Assembly: GCA_001600175.1 (NCBI GenBank)
Contig: BCJC01000002.1
Location: 2,329,111 to 2,393,110 of the forward strand
DNA: 64,000 nt
Reading direction: 5' to 3'
DNA from: Erythrobasidium yunnanense
Lineage: Eukaryota > Basidiomycota > Cystobasidiomycetes > Erythrobasidiales > Erythrobasidiaceae
The notes under the pieces are model-generated. The model saw nothing but the letters and a program-made list of their open reading frames with translations. It was not told the DNA's origin and made no database searches. Both the position numbers and the translations under genes were made by a program. Shown in pieces: positions 34,380-45,205 of this stretch (its first letter is position 1; the number at the start of each line of letters is the position of its first letter).

Positions 34380-35341
34380 TTAAGATTGCGGTGATGTCGC
34401 CGCTGCCGGCTCCTGAGTCTCCTCTTTTGGTTGCTCTTTCTCTGTAGTCTCGTTCGTTTGTTCAGGCTCTCCTTCTTCTGATCCGAACCCACTCTCCAAG
34501 AGATGCTCTGCCATTTCCTTCACTTTCTCGTCCGTCGGCGCTTGTATGCTCTCTGCTGTAGTAGGTATATTCTTTCCAAATCCAAGTCCGACCTTCTCAA
34601 ACAGGTTCGCTTTGATGGACACGCCCTCCATCCCATTTTCCGTGATGTATCCTAAGAAGTCTGAGATTGTCTGCGAATCTGCATCGTAGAGCTTGATATA
34701 TCGCGAGTGTGTCTTCTTGATAAAGTTCTCTTGAGAGGGTTTGTGCACAAAGGCAGATCGTGGAACCGTTCGCAGGCTCTTCTTGACAGGCAGAGGCGAG
34801 GCTCGCGAACAGGGGATTCCGAATGCATAAGCTGCATGTAGTACGAATTGGACAAAGAAGGAGAGGTTCCCTAAGTGCTTGGAATAGGCTGAGAAGGTGA
34901 CTTTGGCTGCAAGCTGGGATTTCGCAGATATAGGAATCTGGGGAGCATGCTCTAGCGCAAACGTAGGAAGACCAGCCGAATCCTGACTTATTGACGTCTC
35001 TTGACCGTGCGCAACACCGAAGCTGCACCAAAAGCAGACTCAGCAAGCTTCGGTTCTTTCGAGACATCCCAAACTCACGACGATTCTTGCTCCTTTTGGC
35101 TTGCTGCAATTGCTGGCGCTTGCGCTGCTTTTGTATTGTTCTCATGTGCGCCAACTTCCATCCTCCATCTGCTACTGCTATGCAAGCTCCTCCTGCTACC
35201 GCTTTGCTGCTGAAGGTTATTCGAAGATGGACCAGCTCGAGCTTCGCTTGAAGGTACTACGAAGGCGCAGCTGCATGTTGAAGAGGCACTCCGTAATGTC
35301 GATATGCTGCGCGCGACCTGACGCCGAGCTAGATGAGCCAT
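34380..35341 (-). CDS. RSM10: Mitochondrial small ribosomal subunit protein uS10m
   Basis: Exons 35341-35079 and 34986-34380; 870 nt, 289 residues. The start MAHLARRQVARSISTLRS is a typical mitochondrial presequence. The uS10 core follows: PLPVKKSLRTVPRSAFVHKP, SQENFIKKTHSRYIKLYDAD, TISDFLGYITENGMEGVSIK. The HK-SQENF-THxR pattern is characteristic of fungal mitochondrial S10. An acidic Glu/Thr tail of ~65 residues follows the domain. Intron acceptor AATAAG is weak, but it is the only one that keeps the frame and avoids the TAA just before it. Confidence 0.85.
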
Positions 35342-35515
35342 GATTGAGGTGTCGATAGGAGCAAGAAGCATCAACTGATCTCGCAAGTGATGACGGGCAG
35401 CAGTAGGCAAGCGAGTTATGCCCTCTGATCTCTGTATGACGAACTCAAGATATGGCAAAGTCTGGGCTATGTACCTACAGGTTCCGCATCTTACGCCGTG
35501 CCGGTCGCTTCTTGA

Positions 35516-37359
35516 TCACATCGTCTCTGCTCCCAACACCGACTTAAGCCCATCTATTCTCGGCTTGAAGCTGCACTTGAAAGGCAGCGGATGGCTATTC
35601 GCCGTATTCGTGAAGGCAAGCGTATCGATATCCACCTCTTTCCCCTCTGCATCTCTCTCTTTACTGATGTCGAAAGCCCATAGCAAGTTCGCAGTATTGA
35701 TGAGCACAGATTGGTTGGCGATATGCTGGCCTGGACAGACTCGGCGTCCGAACCCGAATTGGAAATGCTTCATCGAGCTCTTCAACTCGCCTTCGGAGGT
35801 GAGCCAGCGGTCGATGTTGAAGTCTTCAACGTTGGATCCGTAGTACTCGGCGTCGCGATGTACGGCCCAGTGGTTTGCGGAGATGGTCGTGCCCTCTGGT
35901 ATAACATGGCCGTCCTGGAGTAGCGAAGTTGGGCAGACAAGTCAGCTTGACGTGCTTCCCAAGTCACCCACAATTAGGAGAGTTGGTCACGCACATATGC
36001 AAGATCGGCAGTCGTCTTGTGCAGGAAGCCTCCACTGCTGACGGGTCGCCAGCGGTAGCTTTCGTTGACGAATGCGCGAAGGAGGCTGCAGATTACATTC
36101 AACCAGTCTGTTATCTCAGCTTAGTCCGCGAACTGGAATATGCGCAACTCACGGCATCGAGTCAAAGTCCTCGAAAGAAGGGCATCTATCCCTTCCGACA
36201 ACTTCGTCCAATTCCTTCTGTACCCTCTTCTGTACTTCCAGATGCGTAGCAGCCGCCATTACGCAAATCGTGATAGCCGAGCTCGACGTATCGCTTCCAG
36301 CGCCAAAGATACTTCCGCACAGATATGCGCATTCATCGTCTGACAAGCCGAACTCCTCCTGTTTGGTCGTAATGTAGGTCGCGAAACTTGATTGAGTCTC
36401 GCCCGTCTTGATCTTTCGACGAGCTTCGAAGAGGGCATTGCGATACACTTGGAGTTCCTCCTGGCCCCATTTTATAGGTGTATTCAAGTAGCCGGGAACG
36501 TCTGGAAAGGAGAGGAAAGTCAGATTACGCGCGAGCCATAGCAATATAGAAGCCACGCAACACATACATCGCAAAAAAGGCAGCGTTTCGACAAGGTAGA
36601 CAGGCGGACGCAGAAGCTGTCCCAGACGATCAGAGCCTTCAATGACCTTCTGGATATCTGGATCCGAGTATCTTGCTCTTTCATGTCGGCCATAACCCAG
36701 ATTAACCACGACCTGCATACATCGATCTCGTCAGCTTTGCATATTACCCAAGTGATTGCGAGTCTCTCACAGTCGCTGCATACGTCTTGATGTGGTTCTG
36801 GAAGTTGGATGGATCCTCGAGAATGTCGTTGATCGTATCCTTGGCAGCCTTGACTTGAACAGGCCTGAATTGCTTAGCCGAGTCCGGCTGAAGCGCACTA
36901 TGCAACGCCTTGCGTAGACGACCTGTATTCGATGAACGTCAGATGACTTTCACAGACATAGTTGGTGTAGCTTGATTTACGCCATCGCTCGTTATACCCG
37001 ACCAGCAGGATCCTCTTTCCGTTCGAGAAGATCTCGTCTCCTACAATATTCCTCGGTCTATCTGCTGTATTCCTGGCTTCTTTCTCCATCAATGCTTCTG
37101 CGGACTTTACATCCGAGCATATGACCGAGGGCGAACGACCATTCCAAACGGTGACCAGCGACCCATAGCTTTTCGACAGCTCGTAGAAGTACCTCCATGG
37201 ATAGGGTTGAGGGATCTTATTGCCTGTCAGAAAAGCAGGAGAAGGTCCAGGAGGAAGCTTAGCATATCGGGCTTTGCGCTGCTGTTCTAGCCGAACAAGC
37301 CAGGCTGCAGCGAGAGTGACGATGAGGACCAGAACATTCGTGGTGACCATGTCAGCCAA
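35516..37359 (-). CDS. Cytochrome P450 monooxygenase
   Basis: Multi-exon gene starting MADMVTTNVLVLIVTLAAAW, an ER membrane anchor, then the proline hinge KLPPGPSPAFLTGN. Exon joins give ERWRRLRKALHSAL (C helix), ATVVVNLGYG, the I-helix oxygen-activation motif FGAGSDTSSSA, the K-helix ExxR in FVNESYRWRPVSSGG, the meander NIDRWLTSEGEL and the heme loop FGFGRRVCPGQHIA with the Cys ligand. All core motifs are intact. The style (WRPV after ExxR, FHKTTADLxYDGHVIPEGT-type strand) resembles fungal CYPs of the sterigmatocystin-oxidase-like clan that act on secondary metabolites or xenobiotics. Substrate unknown. It is divergent from a permease gene 498 bp away. Confidence 0.9.
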
Positions 37360-37857
37360 TAATCAGTCAATCAGCAGTCGAGCATACGCAAAGAGCTGCT
37401 TTCTCTAGAGCTCTTCTCCGTCCCACCGGCACATGATCCGGTTACAAATCTTGGTCGCGTAATGCACGACATCAGTGTACATTTGTCTATATCAATACGT
37501 GGAGTGTGCCATCAATGCAGCTGGTAAAACAAGCTGCGATTTCTTCTATCTTTTGGCTTCTTTACCGACTTCCTGGCCAATCGCGAGCTTCATCAAGACA
37601 ACAGCACACCCAATATGAGTAGCTACATCGCGCTACCAGAACTGTTGCAATACTTTTATGTCAATACCAGCTCTATGGAGGCCCTCTTCGTACCTCTCTG
37701 CTCTGGGGTCCCGCATCAACCTTTCAGGCTTCATGAAGGCCATGGGCTTGGCACGCAAAATCTAATCGATGAACAGAACCGCTGACAGCTACCGCTCATC
37801 TTCGTCTTGCTAACGATCCGCCTGACCTTTACCTGTCATCCACGAACGCCTGCTCCC
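37360..37857. other. Bidirectional promoter between P450 and permease
   Basis: No gene seen. This 498-bp spacer contains the upstream regions of both divergent genes. Confidence 0.5.
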
Positions 37858-39666
37858 ATGGCAGGCTTCACGAATGAAAAGTCTGCCGACAAGGAAGCCT
37901 CGCTGTCGTCGCCTGACCGGGAGCGCGAGCAAGAGCTAAACAATCACAACGTACCACTGCCTATCGATGCTGCTGCAGAGAAGAGACTCGTACGAAAGCT
38001 CGACCTGTACGTGCGACTCCCCTAGCGAAGTGGTCGGGTCATATGCTGATCTCGTGATCGTGATGCTGATGAACAGCTACATGATGCCGGTCTTCTTCTA
38101 CCTCTATCTTCTATGCTTCCTGGACAGAACAAACATCGGAAACGCCCGAGTTGCAGGAATGGAGAGAGACTTGAGGCTTACTGGCTATCAGTACAACATC
38201 GGTCTATCCATCTTCTACATCTGCTACGCCTTGATCGAATTGCCTAGCAACTTGATCCTTCGGAAAGTGGGCGCAAGCATCTGGATTCCTACCATCGTCG
38301 TATCCTTCGGTCTCGTCTCGACATTGACCGCTCTGATCAACAATTTCGGCGATCTCATCGGAGTCCGTATCGCACTTGGAGTCGCAGAAGGTGGTCTTAT
38401 GCCTGCGTACCTGGTCATCCTCAGCCGCTTCTATACTCGTCGAGAGTGTGTCCTGCGGATCGCCTTCTTCGCCTCTTCCGCAACTCTAGCTGGTATGGTC
38501 GGAGGGCTTATGGCGTAGTGCGTAAAACTTTACCTGCAGAATATCTATACGGCTGACAAGCTTCTGCCGGCAGCGGGTTCCTCCAAGTCCACATCCCCTT
38601 CGCGCAAGGCTGGCGAGCGATCTTCTTCTGCGAAGGTATCATCACTCTAGGCAGCGGTCTCCTGGCTTTCTTCGCAATCTTTAACGAACCACGAACTGCC
38701 AAGTTCTTGAATGCCGAAGAGAAGATATTAGCCGAAACCCGCATCATCAGGCAAAACAGCAGTAAAGTTCTCATCGAAGCTACAAAGTCTAAATTAGTGC
38801 TCAGAGCTTTCAAGAACGTCAATACATTCGCTTGTGCCCTTGGCTTCGGACTCTCGAGTCTGTCCCTGCAGGGATTTGCGCTCTTCCAGCCGACTATTAT
38901 AAGAGCCCTCGACCCCACTTTTACAACGCTCGAGATCCAGCTCAAGACTGTGCCAGTGTATGCATGTGCTTTTGTCGGTAGGCAGTCTTCCTCTAATTCG
39001 TGCTGTCCGTACGGTATTAACTGAGAGGCACCATTCTTCAGTCGCCGTTTCTCTCGCGTGGGTGGCATCAAGATACGACAGACGCGCATATGTCATCATG
39101 TAAGTGCTACTATGACCTCGTCGTCGGGCGCAAACTGATCATCTGGCTGCCCAACAGCGGTGTCAACTTTTTCGCTGTCGCTGGTTATGCCATCTTTTTG
39201 GGAACGCCTACAAGAATGATCAATGCACGTTACGCTGCCGTATTCCTCTGTGCTCTCGGTATCTTCACCCCGTGAGTCGTTCTCATCCTTGAGGGTTGAG
39301 CGCCCTCGCTAAGGCTGTTTCTTTATCAGCGGACCTCTCTGGCTAGCCTGGGGTGCCGGCAATGCAGGACTTGATCAGATGCGAGCCGTCTCATCAGCTA
39401 TCATGATCGGTCTCGGCACAATGGGATCCGTCGTAGCGACCTGGTCTTACCTACCATTTGACGCTCCTCGATATACGATCGGAAATTCCCTCAATCTCTC
39501 AGTTGTCATCGCTTCGCAAGTGTTGGCTTTCGCTCTGATGATGTACGACAGGAGGGAGAACTCTCTGAGGGATAGAGGCGGTCGAGATTATCGCCTGGAA
39601 GGAAGGTCGAAAGAAGAAATCGACGAACTTGGAAACTCGCATCCAGAATTCCGTTACGTATGGTGA
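37858..39666 (+). CDS. MFS anion:cation symporter (Dal5/Tna1-type permease)
   Basis: Six or so exons. Start MAGFTNEKSADKEAS with a hydrophilic tail, then KRLVRKLDLY joining MMPVFFYLYLLCFLDRTNIG, the defining first-span motif of the allantoate/nicotinate/pantothenate permease family. Other signatures: NARVAGMERDLRLTG, LIELPSNLILRKVGAS, GVAEGGLMPAYLVILSRFYT, GWRAIFFCEGIITL and, late, RAVSSAIMIGLGTMGSVVAT. About 12 membrane spans are visible across exons. The C-terminus is charged (YDRRENSLRDRGG, SHPEFRYVW). Substrates in this family are organic anions such as allantoate, nicotinate, pantothenate or biotin precursors; the exact one cannot be inferred. The neighbouring P450 suggests, but does not prove, a joint metabolic role. 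Confidence 0.9.
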
Positions 39667-40215
39667 AGAGGGTCTATATAGCCAGCAGTGCTGTTCAACA
39701 TCAAGTCGTTCCCGGCAATCCGTTTAGCACAACAGTCTTAATTATCGCAGATAGGTAAAAACAGCTAGGGGTCATAAGGTCTTCCACATGTATCTCTTTT
39801 CAACAAATGACGCGCAGTATTACATTACAGTTCATCCTGATAAGACGTGGAGCGAAACGGATGCTCTTCATCATCCAAACTCCCTAGATTGGTCTAGCTT
39901 GACGCAAGCCCGACTTATACGTCTTCTATCCGCTAATGCCCACCATACGGCTCCGATACTGGCAGTTTCATCCGTCCCCAACGTTATTCATCTGTCTGCA
40001 TATTAAAGGCGTCGGCTGCATTCCAATTCCTTTGATACGCTTTTCCCTTCAGATACTCGCCCAACGGTAGGCGGTGTACGAGCGCCAAAAACCTGACCCC
40101 TCAATGCTCCTGTATAACTCAAACTCTCTGGACCGCTGAGATTGTAAGACGATCCAATCCGCAAAGTGTTCGATATGCCTCGAAACGGCACAACAGGCAC
40201 TCTCGATGTAAGCCA
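39667..40215. other. Region without assigned gene
   Basis: No feature that I can support. Short open frames on both strands lack domains. Upstream exons of the tentative gene at 40216 could lie here. Confidence 0.35.
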
Positions 40216-40515
40216 GTGGTGTTTCTGAACCTGTCTACAGTCGAAGGTGGCCTTATTCACCCTTCCTGGAGCCAGATATTCTTCGAGCTGCGACAGAACT
40301 CTAATGCAAGCGAATTGGTCCCGGTGCCAGTCGTATCTGACTTCGCAAACGGCGCCAGCCTTGGTATCTCGAGAGACATGAAGCAGAACATTGCAAATGC
40401 ATGGATCGATGGTTACGGAAGTGCAACTGGTCGCTTGAGGGTTGTGTGGAACGAACGGAGACAACGATGGGATGTGATCGGATTCGAAGGATGGGTAGCC
40501 TCCCGGCAGCGATAG
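40216..40515 (+). CDS. Possible exon of an unknown protein
   Basis: Open stretch of ~95 codons with protein-like composition: GGLIHPSWSQIFFELRQN, DMKQNIANAWIDGYGSATG and VVWNERRQRWDVIGFEGW. A plausible acceptor (CTACAG) lies at its start, and the first exon is not resolved. The overlapping minus-strand frame looks less protein-like. It ends about 210 bp before the end of the leftward AAA gene. No family recognised; could be chance. Confidence 0.3.
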   Translation: MVFLNLSTVEGGLIHPSWSQIFFELRQNSNASELVPVPVVSDFANGASLGISRDMKQNIANAWIDGYGSATGRLRVVWNERRQRWDVIGFEGWVASRQR

Positions 40516-40723
40516 CAGAAGAATCATCCGTCATATCAGCCTACTCGTCCATCCCGAGACTTGTCAGCTACGATGCGATGAGGAGGGTACAGCCGCTTTC
40601 ATCTCTGGTGCGGAGAACAGCTTTGCCTAGCAACACACAGTACAGTCTCGTTAGCTCTTTCATCACATTGCTACCCCATCCTTCTACTTCCATTCCACCC
40701 CCATACAATTCGAATTTGCCAGC

Positions 40724-42995
40724 TCAGAAGCTCGGAGAGCGCTTCAGTGCCGGCTTGACACTCGTCATCCGAGACTCTTCGTGTTCTTGTGCTGCCTTCT
40801 CGAACCTTTTCAGCCCTGCTGACTTCCGGTTCTCTCGCAGCCAGTTCGGCATATCCGCAATGGCAGCCTTCGGATTGCGCTTGTTGTCGAGGAGAGCGCC
40901 TTACAGAACGTCTCAGCATATATGTATTAGCTATGTAATATTTCCACTGACCTTGCAGACTCGCCAAGCTGAATTCACCATCCTCTACAAAGCCTTTCCA
41001 GATCTCAGCAAGTCGTCGAACTTCGGCAAAACCCTCAGCGACGGCAATCGCATTCTTCTCTTCTTCAGCAACCACATCTCTCGCATCGTTCCCTAAGAGC
41101 AGGATCTGCGGATCGAAGGCATCGCTGGCTTTCCAGCCTTTGTAGAACTCGATAAATAGCTTTCGGGCATGTTCTCGTGTAGCACGCGCATACTTGAAGC
41201 GGACGTCGACACGGCCGGGACGTAGAAGAGCGGGATCCAGTTGCGAAGTGTCATTCGTGGTGATGATTGTCAGCCGACTATAAGAACGCTCAATCACATG
41301 CAAAGTCTGATGTTCGGACGAAGCAGCCTACCCATCCGATGCTTCCAACCCGTCGATTGCCTAAACGCAACGTCAGAGAGCTTGTAAGGGCGTTGAATAG
41401 GTGCGAAGCTTACATTAAGCAAAGCTGACAGCGAGACGCCTGATGCAGCAAAAGACGAGGATCTCCTTCGTCTTGGTTCTTCACCCCAGTTTGGAGCAGG
41501 CGCGCCCCACTGACTACTGGAGCTGTTGCGACGGCGGGAAACAGCGTTCTGATCAGGGGCCGCAAAGCCATCTTTGTCTTCCTTCTTCTTCGGACCTTCT
41601 TTCTTGGAGATACCGTCATCTTTGAGTTTGCGCATTTGCACTCGAGAAGCCCAGATGTCTAGATCTTCCAAGCACACTATGGCCCTCTGCGGAACCTCTC
41701 GCAAAGCTGTATTGAGACTGTAGCTGCGAGGATATGTCTCAACGCCTGTGAGCGCACCATATTGTATTATTGACTCACTCATCCATGGTAGTCTGGGCGA
41801 CATTGATGATATAGCAAGGTAGATCGAGCTCCGTCGCTAAAGCCTGGATCGAAGAGGTCTTGCCACTTCCAGGTGGTCCTTCGAATAGCCAGCCTCTTCG
41901 GAATCCTATACCTCTTGAATGATACCATGCTTCACTCGCTAGGAACTCTTTTGCATCGGTCAACATCTTGGCTTTAACATGATCGTCCAGTATTAGAGAG
42001 TCCATAGATCGGCCTCGTCTGTTCCTGCCTTCCTGCCATCGATGCTGGAACTCATCATAGACCCTGTAATAAGTCAGCCAGGATATGCGACATGACGCTA
42101 AGGGGACTCATTCACATGATCTGAACATTCGATTCCACTCGCTGATTCTTGAGGTATATTTCACGCGCATCCTTGAGTAGCTGCAGGAGTGGTGTTCTAG
42201 ACTTCGAATAACAGCGGACAAGGATAGATTGACCATTCCATGTGTCTGCAAAGCACGTCACGGTCTCAGGGTCACCGAAGCTAAGGTAGCAGCTCAAGCT
42301 CACCTCCGTAGGTGTTCTCCGTCTTTTTTGAGAAGCGAAAGAGCGTCTTACGATTGACAAAGAAGAAATTGTTCTTGGCGAAGCGCGGCCAGAACTTCGG
42401 CTGAGGTTCGGGTTCAGGGCCTCTGTTTCTCTGCATACCGCTATCACCCCATGGCTTGTTGTTGTAGTTTGATGACCATGAATCGCGCTTCGGTCCATCT
42501 CCTTCCATTGTGACTGTTGTGATGAAGTCTCGCGAGTTCTGGAAGGAGGGATGCTGTGACCAGAACACCGAAAGCCAGCTATATATGTATACGACAGTCG
42601 TTCAGCTCGCTCGCAAGGGAGAGTATAAGATTGGGAGCATAGACGCACCGATACGAATCATCGCAAGAGTCGTGCATGCTGTCGATGTAGGCATAGTTGA
42701 GGAGCCTATTTAGCGGGTCCATGTAATAGAAGATCTCTCTGAACTTTTGCGTAATGAAAGATAGGACAGTCATGTAGATCCAGGACTCGGTCAAGGCGGA
42801 CAACGCATTTTGAGCCTTGTCGTCGGAGCTTGAGCGCAAGAGTCTCCCAAGGATAGGCAGAGTAGGCAGACGTCCTCGGATCTTGGATATGAGCACGAGA
42901 AGCAGACTTTGGGTAGAGAAGTAGGGCGAGAAAGGCTCAAGAGACAGAGCCGATGGGCCGCTGCTGCTGCCCCATGGCAGAACGGGGTCAGCCAT
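40724..42995 (-). CDS. BCS1-like mitochondrial AAA ATPase
   Basis: Multi-exon gene starting MADPVLPWGSSSG. The N-terminal part has the BCS1-specific domain (SWIYMTVLSFITQKFREIF region, then NNFFFVNRKTLFRF). The AAA core reads RGIGFRRGWLFEGPPGSGKT (Walker A), IVCLEDLDIW (Walker B), LTIITTNDTSQLDPALLRPG (sensor 1 and arginine finger region), VDVRFKYARATREHARKLF. A disordered, basic insert of ~70 residues (RMRKLKDDGISKKEGPKKK type) sits between Walker B and the second half of the core. The last exon (ALLDNKRNPKAAIADMPNWL) ends ALKRSPSF. Yeast Bcs1 inserts the folded Rieske protein into complex III; fungi have several paralogues with large inserts, so this may be a paralogue and not the complex III chaperone. 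Confidence 0.87.
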
Positions 42996-43303
42996 CAGCG
43001 GTCAGTAGTCAACTCGTGAGCTCGCTTGAATCGCCAGAAAGGCAAGCCACAGAGCTGCATCTTTTGCGCAGACGTCGGACACGGGTCTTCGTCGTCTGAC
43101 GGGCCAACACCGGGGTGTCGTATCGTTTGGGGCGGCCTCCAAAAGCAGCAACGCGAGTCCATCTTCGTCTGAAGCCCATAGCTTGCATTGACTAGAGAAT
43201 AGCATCGCAGCAGCTCAATATCGTTTTCTTGCTGAAAGTTTTAAGGCAAAGAGCACGACATGTCTTTTGGCTCTTCGCGAACTCGCGAAGAAAGGTGACG
43301 GCG
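42996..43303. other. Divergent promoter
   Basis: No gene seen; shared upstream region of the BCS1-like gene and the type II membrane protein. Confidence 0.5.
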
Positions 43304-45066
43304 ATGAGCGTGAATGCAAACGAAAGGACACCACTCTTTACGGCTGGTCAAGGTGAGCAAGCCAGACTGCGATGTGATCTGCTCGCTAAAGCCGTTTGCC
43401 GATACTCAAACAGCTGCTGGACCGTCAAATCCCTACAATGTGCGCTGGTAGTCTTCGCTTTATGATACTAAATTGATGTGATTTGACTTCAGCAAGCTGC
43501 GCAGCCCTTCCTGGCGCCTCTAGGATCCCCAGCTCCACCTGGTCTTCAGCAACATCAAGCTCCAGGATCAGCTCATGGCCCGACGTTCTCTGCTGCTCTG
43601 TACCGAGTGGATCCCTTTACTGTTGATGCCTTGAAGAGGGCAGACAAGCGAGCTCGGCGACGCTTCATCGCAGCGTTGCTATTGGGTTTCCTGCTTTGGC
43701 TGTTTTGCGGCATCGTCGTTACACTCGTAGGAGGAGACGGTGCAGGATGGTGGGATGATGATCACCACCGTGCGAACCATTGGCCTGGCTCCCTTCCCAA
43801 GATCCCAGCAGAATACGGCAACATTACACAATGCACCGACTTCCTCAAGACGCTGCCCACGTCTGCTATCGTCGTCTCACCGGACTCAGGCAGCAAGTGG
43901 ATGCCTAGACTAGGCCTTCAGCATGTCGATTCCTTCACCTACGCCGATAGTGATAACGAAGTGACCACACAAAGCGAAGCTGGAGGAGATTCGCCGTATG
44001 CATACTACAAGAGCAAGAGCTACTTCACGCTCGAAGCATCAGAACAGGATGCTTTCTATCTAGTCGCCAAGGGCCGCTTCTCAGTAGGTGCTCTGCGCTT
44101 CATTCTGGAAGAGCCCAAATCAGTCACTCCGCAGTCCGGCAAGCCTTTGATTGAGGTAGAAGTAACTGCACGGTGGAACGACAAAGAGCTGCTGCAGACC
44201 TCGAAAGTGTGCGCTCTTCATCACAAGGACGTCAATGGCAACAAGGATGGGCGCGAGTATGGCGTAGGCATCTTTTCGCCAGATCCAGAGTTTCCAGATC
44301 AATACCGCCGCTTGAGCTTCGAGACGATTGTCCGATTCCCTCCTTCGGCCTTGGGTCAACTTCGATCACTGCAAGTGGACGGACCTTCTTTCTCGCCAAC
44401 CGAAGTCGCATTGTCGCCCATCACATTCGATAACGTGGATATCAAGACACACAATGGTCCACTCGTTGTTCCTTCTTCCTTTTCGCTAGCGAGCAAAGAT
44501 ACCAGGCTTCGAACAAGTAACGGCCGCATCGAAGGGACGTACAACACGACGAAGCAGCTCGTCCTGGAGTCCACAAATGGTCCGATACACGCGAATGTCA
44601 ACTTGATTCAGCTGGATACGACCGCAGTCGAGAAGCGAAACGTGGTAGCCAGAACCACAAATGGCGGCATTCAGTTAGCATACACTGAGCATCCATATGG
44701 AATCGTCTTGGACTCTCTTGCGACTACGACGAATGGTGATGCGGATATTAAGCACGGTTTGGCTTTCGAAGGCAAATTCGAGGTGGGCCGCGCGCGCATC
44801 CTACAATGGCGCTTCTTACTGATCAGATCTCCATGGACCCACAGCTCAGTACATCATGGGGCAAAGGTTTAGTCGATCATAGCTCATCTCAGAAAGACCC
44901 TTCTGGCCAGAAGAGACAAAGAGTTGTTGACCTGACTCGGGATGATCATACTATCGGGGTCGTTAATCGTGCAGGCAGTGTATGTTGGAAACCGCAAGAC
45001 AGGGAAAGGATCGGTAGGACCGTAGTTAGCACGAGTCTAGGTAGAGCAAGCTTAGACTTCCTTTGA
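43304..45066 (+). CDS. Type II membrane protein with extracytosolic beta repeat domain
   Basis: Three exons: 43304-43352, from 43501 to 44782, and 44827-45066, joined as GQ-AAQPFLAP and KFE-ISMDPQLS. A Pro/Gln-rich cytosolic tail is followed by RRRFIAALLLGFLLWLFCGI (one membrane span near residue 70) and a large lumenal or outer domain. That part holds repeats of similar shape (HNGPLVV, SNGRIEGTYN, TNGPIHANVN, TNGGIQLAY, TNGDADIKH), which suggest a beta-solenoid like the DUF4097 putative-adhesin fold. Such proteins are common in fungi and uncharacterised. No catalytic motif. Confidence 0.72.
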
Positions 45067-45205
45067 TTCTGCTCAGGAAAGTCGGTAGCCAGAGTTTCAT
45101 AGGTCATGTAGCATATGCTGTTACTCGTTGTAATCTCTAGTAGCGGAGAACCAGGTTGACGAAACCACCAATCTTGCATGCTCGTTTCCCTATCTCACCA
45201 TCTCG

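Noticed and set aside
38508-39099. Antisense frames over the MFS permease
   Set aside because: The plus strand has clear permease motifs and exon borders.
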